From Diphasiastrum complanatum (Eukaryota > Streptophyta > Lycopodiopsida > Lycopodiales > Lycopodiaceae): 64,000 nt of DNA. The DNA lies in the NCBI GenBank assembly GCA_029204225.1, contig MU832211.1:1-64000 (forward strand), in the 5' to 3' direction. A program made the position numbers and the translations under genes. The notes below the pieces were generated by a model. The model was not told the origin of the DNA, searched no databases, and worked only from the letters and a program-made list of their open reading frames with translations. This document shows, piece after piece, positions 13,001-26,447 of the stretch (positions are counted from its first letter, which is position 1; every line of letters begins with the position of its first letter).

Positions 13001-16000
13001 CTCCCCTGGGAATATCAAATACTTCTCGGCTATGCATCTGACATGCTCAATAAAATAAAAGTTCTAGTTAGGAGGAGAGATGCAGTCCTGATACGAGTGT
13101 GCACAAAGAATCTCCTATAGCCAGTTGTGAGGCTTGTATCAATAGAGGTACAACTGTGAAAGACTAGGAGTTAGCAGTCACTTGTATTTTAAAGCTCTAG
13201 AGGTGAAAGCAAAGCATACTTAATTAATAGAACAGAGGTACCAACCGATTGCAGTTTTAAGCCAGTGGGGCAACCAATTGGACCAACGGGAATGTTTTCT
13301 GAAAGCCAATACGCATCACAAAATACTCTACTACAAGCAATACCTGCAAAAGTTGAGCTATACCAAGTTTAACACAACAGATTCGTTGGAGATAGTCAAG
13401 TAGATCCTATGATAACTGATAGAATAGAATTATATTAAACACCTGGAAGTATGAAAACTATCAATTTGCAGTTGCCAGAATCTAGTGTGAAAATAGTAGA
13501 GACACAAACTAGAACTATCCAACCAAAAAGGTGCAAAATTCTCAAGAGACTTTCAATAACCATGTGTGTCATTATTGAACCCCACATACAAGTGTTACTA
13601 AGTATATCCAAGACATTACGAGATGGTTGATTCCCGGTAATTATAGATTGCTTTCAGTCTCAAATTTTGCTTTAGAAACTTCAGGCTTTTTACTTCAAAC
13701 AAATCTTGTTAGCAATTTATGTAATTGCAATGGCTTGACCTTGTGTATTTGCTTTCCTTCTGCGTTGAAATATATCTGCTAAAAGTTGGTAGCCTAATGG
13801 AAATATCCATGATATGAAACGGCGATATGCATTGAGACTACTACAAAATCATATCAATCCCTTCATTTCCACATGGCTGAGATCGATTATGAACATTAAG
13901 GCACCTTAAGAAGGTGATATCATGCTTGCACCTAGGGATTGCTTCCACATTGTAGCTCATTGAGTTGCCATTAGGTGGTAATTTTGTTTGTTGGAAGGTA
14001 GTGAGTACGCATGCCATTTTGTAGAAAAGTTCTCTTTCCTAGTGATTTTTTTGGGGCTAGATAAGAATCTTAGTGAAGACTATGAATGTAACTTCTGATA
14101 TTCGCTCCTTACATAACTTCCTAAATGCTTGATTGTTGTAGAAGCTACATGGTTCCCATGGTGCTAGCAATCATTGGTACTTGGTGGAGCTTGAAAAAAG
14201 TTGGATCAAATAATTTCCAAGCAGCTACAACTTCAATTGCAAGACAGCATTGAGTTGATAGATTTTTAAATCATAATTTTGAATATTGATCTACCAAGGT
14301 GACTCCTAAAGCAAAATACTGTCAAGCCAACATTAGACGATTACAAGGAGCCTAAAATGACAAATAATCCAATGACGAATCCCACAATGAAGCATCTGAA
14401 GGCCAAAGAATCTATCATGTACTTAATGTCACAAAACCGGCCACACCCAGGATACTTGTTATAAACTTCAAGGCAAACCCAAGAAGACATTCTTGGTACA
14501 AGAAGAGGAGACATCTTATCCTTGGAAGCGATCATTCCCAGCTCAAGAAGATGTACACCATTCTTTGAATCTATTGGTGCATGCAAATCACTTCACACCT
14601 ATCAAAGAGGACTTGTTTATCACACAAGGACAAATTAAGAGATCTTTGGTGCCATTAATCTGTGATAATGCTTCTCAAAAGAACCTTACATCATCATGAT
14701 TGATGGATGCTTATCTCTACCAATTAATCATCCTTGCCCGTACTCTTTGGAAAACAAACTCATACTCGAATTTCTAGGCAATGCTTTGTAAAGTTTGCTA
14801 TATCTTGTTTTTAATGCTAGTCATCTCATGAAAATTCATTGGAGCTAACAACATTGAAGGGAGTATCATCATCAGGTACATTCAATCCATGTAACAAAGC
14901 CTGATAACCTTGTGACAGCTGAATAGGAGTAAAGTTGGTTTAATATCGATGGGACTATTACAACTAAAGTCATCAAATCATTATCGATTGATAACTCTAA
15001 TTGAGACAAAGCTTTGTTCAACCTTCAAGCAGCTTTGAAAGCATGTTGGCAAAAACCACTAATAAACTTCAATTATGAACAATAAAAATGGACTTTAGCA
15101 AACCATGTAAGGAAAAAATCTGTGATAACATTGTCTAGCAGAAAGATGTTTATTTGTGGTAATAAAATGGGTGTACTTGAGTAAAATAACCACAACAAAT
15201 AATTGGCAAGTTTAATGACCCTAGGTACAAGCTAAGCCAAAGATGAAGTGCATAGGATTTACAATTGTCTCCACAGGCCGGTGACTTAGCCATTTACAAT
15301 TTAATAATTACAATTTACCATACATTGGGCAGAGGGATTCAAAGTACATGTGACATCCCTTCCCTCCTTAGATGACATCGTCCTCGATGGCAGAGTCTGG
15401 ATACTGTGCATGCAACCCATGCGCGGTCTCCCAGGTAGCATCACTGAGAGGTTGTCCATGCCATGCAACCAAGTACTCACGGAGCAAACGATTCCGCAAC
15501 CGTCTATGCCTCCGGTCCAATACTCTCGCTGGTCCATACATCACCTCCCCATGCTCCTGAAACAATACAAGGCCATCAGCCAACAAGTTATCACCATCAT
15601 GTAAAACCTTCTTTAAGCGTGAAACATGAAAAACAGGATGAACCTTACAATCAACAGGCAAATCCAATTCATAAGCAACGCTATTAATCTTTTTAACAAT
15701 TTTCCAAGGTCCACAGTATCTAGGTGACAACTTAACACTTCCCTGTCTTTAGGGTTTTCGAGTCCTTTGGAATCCTGAGAAATACCATATCTCCTTCCTC
15801 GTACTCTCTTGGCGTACGATCCAGATCAGCATATGTCTTTGCCCGATCCATCGCCGCTTTTACATTTTCCTTAGCTAACTCCAACATCTGTTGCATGTGA
15901 GTTAGGAATTCCATAGCACTAGGTGTCTTATGAGGCATACCTATAGTAACTGGATTGGCTGGTCTAAAACCATAATTTAGCTCGAAAGGACTCATCTTCG

Positions 16001-19000
16001 TAGATGCATTCTTTTTATCATTATAGGCAAACTCCAACAATGGTACGTAACGTTCCCATTGCGTTTGCCTTTCACTCACATACGCCCTAAGCATGTCTTC
16101 CAAGGTTTGGTTAACTCTCTTAGTCTGCCCATCTGTTTCAGGATGATGAAAACTACTCATTCCCAACTGCACCTCTAACTTCTCAAATACTGCAGTCCAA
16201 AAATTGCCAGTAAAACGAGAATCCCTGTCAGACACAATGGATTTAGGTAATCCATGAAGTCTGAATACATGCTGTATAAACAAATCAGCCGTACCAGGTG
16301 CATCAATCTTATTACTAGTTGGGATAAAATGAGCCATTTTCGTGAGTCTGTCAACCACAACTAGGATAGCATTATGTTGCTGCTGCGTATGCGGTAAACA
16401 TGTAATAAAGTCCATGGAAATACTCTCCCATCTCCCTTCTGGTATAGGTAACGGGCGTAATAATCCTGGCACTTTAATCCTTTCAGCCTTATTAACTTGA
16501 CACTTAAAACAATGTGTCACATAATGGTTTACTTCTTTCTTAAGTTTCGACCACCAAAAGTTACGTCGTATCAACTCATAGGTCCTATCCACACCAGGAT
16601 GACCAGCACTAGGGCTATCGTGACAGAGATACAAGATCCTCTTTCGCAATACCTCACAAGCTGGAATAAGAGCCTTGCCATTTCTCATCACTATTCCATC
16701 TTCTATGAAATACTTAAGATAAGTGTGAAGCAAGGTAGAAGAGCTCTCCTTTTGAGACTCTGCATGGCCATGACTCACCTCCTGTTCCACTTTCTTACAT
16801 TGAGGATCTTCCTGCTGAGCCTTTCTTATCTCAGACAGTAAGTCATTTTCAATGACTACAAATGACATCTGATACACCACACGAGATAGCGCATCTGCCA
16901 CACGATTCTCGGCACCTTTCTTGTACCGAATTTCCATTAGGAATTTCTGCATGAGCTCAGACCATCTGGCTTGCCGGCCTCTAAGGTCTGGCTGCTTACA
17001 AAAGTATCTCAAGGTATCATGATCAGTGAATACCTCAAATTCCGATCCATACAAATAATTAATGCATGAACTATGGCATACAACTCCTCATGAGTTGGAT
17101 AATTTTTCTGAGCAGGGTTGAGTTTCTTGCTCTCAAAGGCCACAGGCCTACCCTCTTGCATCAGAACAGCTCCCACAACAATGTCACTCGCATCCGTATC
17201 TATAACATAGGGCTTTTGAGGGTCTACAATCTTTAGAGTGACGCAATCAGCAATAGCTTGCTTCAACTGATCAAAGCTTGCTTGCTGCAGTTCAGTCCAC
17301 TCACCAAATCTATTTTTTTGAGTCAAATCAGTCAAAGGTGCTGCAATATAGGAGTATTTCTTAACATATTTTCTATAAAATACTGCCAATCCAAGAAAAG
17401 AACGGAGTGCTGTCAAATCAGCTGGCACAGGCCACGCAACGATCACAGCAACCTTCTTAGGATCTGGCCTTACTCCATCAGCAGACACAACATGACCAAG
17501 ATACTCAATCTCTTTTTTAAACAATTCACTTTTTTTACTATTGGCAAACAAAGTGTTCTCCCTCAAAGTAGACAACACAGTCCTAAGGTGAGCCATATGC
17601 TTGACCTCACCTGCACTGTAAGTCAGAATGTCATCAACAAAATTTACGACAAATTTACCCATATACGGTCTGAGCACATCATTCATCATCATCATGAATG
17701 TAGCTGGGGCATTAGTCAATCCAAATGGCATCACAAGATACTCATAGTGACCGAACCGAGTTCTGAAGGCAGTCTTGTGTACATCCTCTTCACGAACTCT
17801 AACCTGATGGTATCCACTCTTCAGGTCTATTTTACTGAACACAGTGGCACCTAACAAGGCATCAAGCAAATCATCTATACGTGGCATAGGATATCGATGT
17901 TTAACAGTTATCTTGTTCAAACCTCGATAATCCACACATACGCCATGATCCATCCTTCTTTTTTACAAGAATGATCGGAGAGGCAAAAGGGGAATAACTA
18001 GGTCGTATCTGCCCCTTGGCCAGATAATCATCGACCATCCGTCTCACTTCCTCTTCCTCCTTAAGACTTATTCTGTAAGGACGTCTATTGACAGGACATG
18101 ATCCAGGTATTAATTCAATCTTATGTTCAACATTCCTCTTAGGAGGTAAAACAGATGGAAGATCATCTATGAACACATCTGAAAACTCTCTCCTAATCTC
18201 TTGATCCAAAATGGCAATAGTACTGGTTTGCACACACTGCATGCTACTCTGACTAGTATTAGTAGACATATCAAGTAGAAAGCAAACACACATGTACTCA
18301 CAATGGATCCTACGCAACTGCGTAGCTGAAACAAGCGGTCCAGGAGGCACATCCCGCTCACCACGAAGGGAATGCATCACACCATCAAACTGGAACTCAT
18401 ACACATGAGTATCCCAGGCTATGTGTGGCTTCCGCATCGTGTGCCAACAAATGCCCAACACCACATCAAACCGCGCAAGCCGTGTTATTTCAAAATCCAA
18501 CTCTTCGATGTAACTTTGTACAGTTAGTGGAATGCTCACAACCCTCTTATCCCAATCTCGTACCCTTTCCATCAGCCATTTCCACTGTGTACTGGTACTG
18601 GGATGGTTGAGTATTCACACCTAACTTCCGTACCAAAGTTGAATTCAACACATTATGAGAGGACCCAGTGTCAAATAGAACCTGAACATCTCTACCACAC
18701 AGCTGTCCTCACATAACAATAAGAGAAGTGTTAGGAAATTGATACCCTTGGCGAGCCGATTTTGACAAAAGCGCTGGTGGAGCCGTGTCCACTCTCCTAA
18801 CCACCGAAACATTCATGAGGCGTGGAACATCTGGATTGGCTTCCTGCTCGATCTCTTCCACTGTCATAGGGTCATCACCCTGGTTCATCTGATCCACTTG
18901 AAGATTATATGTGGTCCGTATCAAGTTTCGTGGACATTCCTTCCACCTATGCTGTCCCAAACATCCAAAACAGAGGTTCTCCCTCTTTGCACGTTCTTGG

Positions 19001-22000
19001 TCCTGAGGCGACAACATTGAAGGACGCTGACCCTTTTGGGTATTGGGCTGCCCATACAACCCTTTGCCTTGCCCCTGCACCCTTCTTCCTTTGGTCACCC
19101 CGAGCTTGCCACTGATTGGTTTGACCTTCAAACTTTCTCTTTTTGTTCCATTTGCCCTTGTGTCCCCAAGGTTGCTGACCACTTGTATCAGCTACCGCAA
19201 CAGGATCCGGGCCTTTTTTCCCTTCTTCATAATACAAAGCCATTTGGATGGCTCCCCACAAATCATGAGATTGCTCCTTCCGCAATAAAGGGCGAATACT
19301 CTCTTGAAGTCCCTCCACAAAGTGAAATATTTGCATGTACATAGGAACTTCCTGAGGAATGCGTAACAAAGCCTCTCGGTACTTGTCTGCATAATCTTGC
19401 ACGCTCAAGTTACCCTGCTTCAAATAAGACCATTGTTGCATGGCTCTGTTGTCTTCATCCATAGGCACCCAGTTTTGCGCAAACATTTGCCGGAATGCCT
19501 CCCATGTGGTTGGAACTAGGTCATCCTCTTCCACCTTCCTCCACCACCTTTGTGCTGACTCTTGAAAACGATATGTGGCTTCAACAATCATCTCAGTTTC
19601 ATCGTCTATGCCACACATCTGGAATGCTTTCTCCCACTTTTGCAACCAATTCTCAACGGCATCAGTAGTTCTCATAGATACTGCTCCAGTGAACTTCGGA
19701 GGTTTTAAATCTTTGATAGTAGGTAGCTTTCTCTTTCGAAACCCCAACTCAGCTTCATGGCCCGTTGACAATGTCCTTTCTACTTCCATAGTTGTACCAC
19801 TGACTCTCTCAGGAACGCTAACCCCTTTACCTTTGAGTTGCTCCAAAATCAGCTTAAGAGTGGCTTCGATAGTATCCACCTTGGAACATACAACATCTAA
19901 TCTCTGTGAATCTTGACTGGTGTTGCTTGCGGATGCCATAGCAGAAAGATAGGTAGCAGAAACAAAGCAAAACCAAGCTCTCAGCACCTCAAATCACTAC
20001 ACAGATAAGTTGCCCTGAATTCCTAGAAGAACTGAATAGAATAGATCTCCTACAGCCAAGTTCTAACTACAAATAGACTCTTCTTCTCCAAAAACCAGCA
20101 AACTAGGGTTTCAAACTGAAAATTGGCAAAAAACTATGGATGATCACCGAATCAGAAGGCGAAAAGCCTTACCCTACCAGCGACCTACCACAAGAAGCTT
20201 ATTGCAACTGACAGATTTGAAAAATACTGAGTATTGAAGAAGTTACAAACAGATTTACAAATCCTATGTGGGCTGGGTTTTCACAAAAGCGAAGAGAATA
20301 ATCAAGCCGCGTAGTAGAAAATGCTCAAAGGCTGCCAGAAGATCAGCAATCCACCATAGGGCTTCAATCTGCTATCTTATGGGCTCCAAACCTACCAACA
20401 GATCACCTACAGTAGGGCGCTGGCTCTCCAAGAATGTTCCAAACCCTAACTGAAGATGCCAAATCCCACACAAGTCTTGAAAGTAACTGCTCTGATACCA
20501 AATGTTGCACACAAGCTCACAAACCCTAACTGAATACACAGAATTACCCAGCAAATCCGTCACTTTATTAATCTCAAGCAAATGTACATAGATCAACAAC
20601 CAAACATGAGAGCTCTGCTGCAAGTCTCCTCCCAACCATCGCTGCATAGGAATACCATAATCATAATGAAGAATGCCTGACAAGGCTCACCCTATATCCC
20701 CTCAAGCACCCCTTAACCCTGACACATCCTAAAGTCGATAGATGGCAAACTCCATGCACAGTCGACACTTGCCACTTGGCAGTACCCTGACACATAGGCA
20801 AGCTAGTAGGTGGACAGTCTGACACGTGTCACTCATGCATTGGACCAAGTGTCCCAATGAGCATATGACACATGTCCTATTGACCCGTCCATTGACCGTC
20901 TGACAAGTGTCACTCATGCACTGAACCAAGTGTCCCAGTGAGCATGTGACACATGTCACGTTGACCAGTCAACCCTTCCTACGTTTTAAGAGGTCAGTCC
21001 AGCAGACTCTCATGAGACCCAGTACCCCCTTGGCCATCTCGTATTTAGTCACTATAACAAATATTTACATTGCAATTTACAATTGTCTCCACAGGCCGGT
21101 GACTTAGCCATTTACAATTTAATAATTACAATTTACCATACATTGGGCAGAGGGATTCAAAGTACATGTGACAGGAACGGTGCTCCCTCATTCCTAGGCA
21201 TGTTTTCTTTTGACTAAGGTATGCATAGATCTTTCATTTATGATTTGATTCAAGAGAAATAAATTCGCAATCATGATAATCATCAAGCGGAGTATGACTG
21301 TAGCTTTAGCCATTGTCATTAGCTTTGGTTTGTGTTTTTTTTTCCTTGCATGGTAGATTTTTTTATGGTTTTTGCTACTATTTTGAAAGTGTTGATGTAG
21401 ATATCGTGTTTGGGGACTTCTTTTAAGCAGTACACATCATTTATCAACTCCCCATTGATGATAACATGTCCATTTTAGGTTTGGGGTTGTCTTTCATTCA
21501 TTTCATCCATATGTATTATGCTCACATTAGGTTGTCTTTCAGAGTTTTTAGGCCTCAATGGAGTTTGTTACGCTGAAGGATTTAGCTTTTGGGGTTGATC
21601 ATTGATTGTTTATACCTGATTTAGACTTCAATGTTAAGAGTTTAGGGTTTTAGGCCCATTTTCTAGGATTTTCTCATATTGTAGGTAAAATGTTTGCCTA
21701 TTCTAAGTTGATAGGGATTGTAGATTAGGATATTTCAACTCCTTTTTAGTGACAAGGAATAGTTTCAGTCTATGACAAGAGGTAGAGTTGATTGACACGA
21801 AGCTTAGCCACTATGGAAGTTCGGGTGCTAAGCCCTCACATTTTCACTTTTGTGGCCAATGCTTTCCTAACACCTTGACCAGGCAAGGACTCAACTCCTC
21901 GGTACTTTTGACAGCCGTGTTATTGGCATATGTACATGCCAATCAGTAGGAGTTGGAAATTGGCGACACTGATCAATTCAATTGCAAATGACAAGGCTTA

Positions 22001-25000
22001 GCCAATAGTAGCTTCTAGAGCCCCTGCGGCATCAAGACCTCATAGAGCTTTTTTAGTTGCCACAAGGCCGAGAATTACTTGTGTAGTGTGAAAATATGTG
22101 TAAAAAATCCTGCTTAATGGAGCTTGATAAATACAAACAATGTAGATATCTACACTTGACAATGTATGCACAAAATTCACTAATTGTATAGATGAACGTT
22201 AAGTATCATACAATATGAAAAGCAAATAGCTTGGATAATGTAAAATAATAGCAAATCCAAGAGGTTGTAATCAAAGTTTTATAGCAATCTGATATGAAGA
22301 TCTCATTCTATTCACTAACAATGTAAGATCAACTCGCAAACTGGACTTTTCTTTTGAAGACTAGTTTCAATTGATAAGCTTCTACACTTGGAAATGTATA
22401 GGTATATTTATGTACATGAAATGAACCTAAATCTAACATTGGGAGGAAAGCCAAGTTGCCCTGGCCACCCCATTAGCCTCCACCTATTTTTATCTTGACC
22501 ATTTTTATCAAAAGCAGCAACCTACGGTCTATGAGGAGGGAGCTTGGGTATATCTTAGAATTCCAAAAGACTCTAAGGTATTAAAGACTGGAAAATGTCC
22601 TAAGTTATCACCTCGTTATGCTGGGCCTTTCCGTATTGTAAAGAAACTCCATCGGAATGCCTATCAACTAGAACTTCCTCAAGGTGTTAAGGTTCATCCA
22701 GTTTTTCCCATTAGTCGTTTAAAGGAACGACTTGGTGAAAAGGATGACTTAATCCTTCAGGAGAATCTAGTTCAGCTTGAGGATCTGATGTCCTTTGTAC
22801 CTTCGGAACCACAGGCCAGTGTTGATGTACATCAACGTGGGCTCAGAAACTGGCAGGTAATTGAGTACTTGGTTCGCTGGAAAGGAAGCTCCGAAGACGA
22901 TGATACTTGGGAAGAGGAATGTGACCTTAGACTGAGATTCCCAAATTTTCTTCCTTAGAAGAGGAGTTTTTTAAGGGGGAGGGAAAGTTAGGGATCCCAA
23001 ACCTAACTTGAGACTAAATGATGACTGGGCCTGTTGACTTGACCAGTGACTTGTGAACCTGCATTGTTGCCACGTGTCATAATCTAGGTTGGAGTCTCCC
23101 ACCTTGGAGGTATACAAGGGAGGGAAGACTCATTTGTCATCCATTCTATCTACCTAGGAGAAGGTGGATGGAGAGTGGTGTGCATAGCCAGGATGAGTGC
23201 TAGCTTGAGGCAGGAGATGGTTGAGAGCCTAGGCAGTGGTTTGGGACACTGTCTAGGATGGAAGTCAGATCTTGCTTGTTACGGTCATAGGCATATGCAC
23301 GTTAACAAGAATTAGTGACTGATATGTAATCCTCAATAATGTACATGCGGAAGGCACAATGATTTTCATGATGCTTTCATCCAAAATTGTATATGGTACT
23401 GAAATTAGCATCCTTAAACTCACGTATGGTTCTTATTTATTAGAAATAATCCTCAAGGATCCTGTTAAGGACCTCAGACTGCCCATCAAAAGTAGAATGA
23501 TAAGCAGACCCCATAAAAAGCTGTACATCCAATATACGCATAAGCTCTGTCCAGAACAATGATGTAAACTTACTATCCCGATCAGAAAGGATAGTACGAG
23601 GAAACCCATGTAGGCGAAATATCTCTGAAAGGAACAAGCGTGCACACTGCTCTGCTGTGATAGTATTGCGGACGGGTATGAAATGTGCCTGTTTCGAGAA
23701 CCTGTCAACTACCACCATACATGAATCGTGACCACGACGGGTGCGGGGAAGGCCAATGATGAAGTCCATAGAAATATCAGTCCACTGGCGGTGAGGAATA
23801 GGCCAACTCTGAAGCAAACCAGCGGACTTAGCACGGGAGTACTTATTACGTAAGCAGAAAGGACAGGTACGAATAAGTACAACAAGCTCTTTCCTAAGGG
23901 ATGGCCAATAGAAATGATCCTTCAGACGAGCATAAGACTTCTGAAAACCAAAATGACCCCCAACTGGGGACGAATGAGCATCCGACAACAACTGAGAACG
24001 GATACCCAAAGAACTAGGAATACAAAGAGAACCATAATGATAAAGACGGTGGTCAACAATGGAATAAGCCTGATGAGGTGAAGACGACATAGGTGGAGCA
24101 AAACTATAAACATCACGAAAATCAGAACATGGAAGGTGGCGAATAGGGGCAGCAAAAAGCGGAAATTTTCAGCAAAGGAAGGAGCAGTAGGGCGCTGGTC
24201 AGCAAGCATGAGGGCGCCCAATAGGGCAGCAAATAGGAGGCAGTAGGGCGCCCAAAATAGGGGAGGAAAAAGGCTGAAAATGCAGCAGTAGGCAGCCAGC
24301 AAGAGGGCGCTAGAAATGGGCAGCAAGTGGGGCGCCTGTCCTCCTCCGATCCGTCGTGAAAATCTACAAGACAAGTGTGGAGAAATGCTGAAGATCCGGC
24401 TGAAAAATGGTGAAGATCCAAGCTGAAGATGGGCGCCCTCCTGTGAGAGAAAAATCTGCTCAATGGAGATGCTCAGGAAAGTGCTCTGATACCAAGTTAT
24501 GAACGTAGCCACGGCTGATCTAGATTTAGTCTATGAAAGCATCACATAAACCCTAGAAAGCAGGAGAGAGAAAGCTTAAAGAGACTAAAGAAGGAGATCA
24601 TATCATAAGCCAAGTAACAAATGACACAGAATCCCTACTTATAGCCAAGAGGAAGCCCTAAAAGGAAGCTTCCAATGGCTAGGGCCAAACTGAGAGGGAA
24701 AATAGTGCGCCCTCCAAGAAGGCCCCCACTCTCAGTAATATGACCAAATAACCAATATAGTGAATCATAGGGCCCAAGGCCAATAATATGGTCTAAATGT
24801 CAATAATAGGGCCCAAGGCCAACCATATAGCCTAAATGTCAAATAATGAATAAAAAAGGGCCCAAAGCCTGCCTATGCATAAAGTAAAGTAAATGTAAAT
24901 GGACATGGCGAATGTAATGAGCCGAGTCCATAACTCGTGGGAGAACCCATTGTCATGTGACTTCATGTGATGCTACTTAGCCGTTCTTCATGGGAGATTG

Positions 25001-26407
25001 ATCAAATAGCCTACATGCTGTCTTTTCATGTTTCAACGATGCAAAATTTGTGAAATAGATCTAACTTGGTATCAGAGCACTTTCCTTGGTAGATCTTTAG
25101 TAGAAGCACTTTTGCTAAACTTGGCGGTCAAAAAAACAGAAAAATTGGCAGGTTTTTATCGGCTGCTATTTCAGTTGCCACTATCTTTTTTTATTTTGGC
25201 AGATTTTCTGAGCAATACCTATTGCACTTTCTAGCGCCTTATTTGAAGAACGTTTCGGCACTTTTTCATCAGCAATTTGTTTTCTGTTTTTTGACAATCT
25301 TTTGGAGACCAAAACCATTTTTGCAGCCCATTTGCAGATTTGATTGGCGGCTGTCCAAGCCCCCTACTTCAGCACATTTTTGGGCATTTTTTTAGCTCAT
25401 TTGTAGATCTTATTGGAGGTTGTCCAACGCCCATCTATATCATCTTTTTCAGTGGATTTTCAAGCTTTTATTGGAGGCTCTGTCTACGTCATCTTCTTCG
25501 GGAGATTTTGTAGGGTGTTTATAGCTTTTATTGGAGGTTGTCCAACGCCCGTCTACATCATCTTTTGGTGATATTTCGGCACATTTTCAGATCCGGTTTG
25601 AGGCTGTCCAGTGTCTCTCCATCATCATCTTTAGACTCCAGATCACTTCTAGGTGATAAACAAACGATTTTGGAGACCACCCATACATTAGCTTTTTAAG
25701 TTTGCAAGAAAAACCCAAACTAAGTTATGGCCAATCTTTTGTTTGGTAAATGCTCTAGAATACTTAACACTATTCATGGCATGGTTCCATGAAAGAAGTT
25801 TTTGAACAAAGCCATGATAATTCTGGTCAAGAATGTCATGTTCATATACATAGAAAAGAAATAATAAAATTTCATCCACAGAGAATGCTAAATGACCCAA
25901 ATCAGTAATCACTAAGAGATTTAGGCAAGAAGAGTGAAAGGACAAACATGCATATATAAATAACCCTTCTCAGCAATGAAAACTTCTCAGCAAGACATGT
26001 AGATAATGAAGAGCTTGTATTACACTTTTGAGGAACATCAATATCAGGTCTCTCTGGTAGAGGCAGCGCGCAAGCTATGCATGTCAAGTGGTTAGTCTCG
26101 GGACTACAACGAAATGTGCTTGTGGTTGGCAGCTCTGTTTAAAGGATCATACAAAAATGGTTAAATTCAAATCCTCATACATTCAGATTTGTCTACACTA
26201 AGCACTTTCAAATCTTGAAAAATAAAAGATTTAGCTATAAAACAGATTAAGAACATTCCCAACTGGCATATAACCAGAGAACAAGCTCATGGATGCACTA
26301 AAAATCAAGGATATTTTCCTACGACATGCATAGACTATCTCATCTATCTTATTGATTGGAATGCTAGCAAATAATGAGATTCAAACCCTTTTTAAGTCGG
26401 AACGTTT

Positions 26408-26447
<40 letters not shown>

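Larger units (their letters stand above)
15258..21173 (-). mobile_element. Ty3/gypsy retrotransposon A, near complete
   Basis: A 5.9-kb element on the minus strand. It has a full 5' LTR (20503-21173), a tRNA-iMet primer site, gag, protease, reverse transcriptase with RNase H, integrase with a chromodomain-like tail, a polypurine tract and a 3' LTR cut to 98 bp. The retained 98 bp of the two LTRs are nearly identical, which points to fairly recent insertion. At least four frameshifts break the reading frames, so it is not autonomous. It lies in the 12.7-kb CHFR intron in the gene's own direction. Confidence 0.93.

Noticed and set aside
17258-17854. 198-codon plus-strand frame
   Set aside because: Exact antisense of the reverse transcriptase of gypsy element A.
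24122-24512. Long hydrophobic minus-strand frames that look like membrane proteins
   Set aside because: They run through the repetitive leader and primer site of element F; composition, not homology, gives the hydrophobic look.
25343-25625. CRISPR-like array of repeated units
   Set aside because: Units are imperfect with no uniform spacers, and they sit in the leader of an LTR element in a plant genome.
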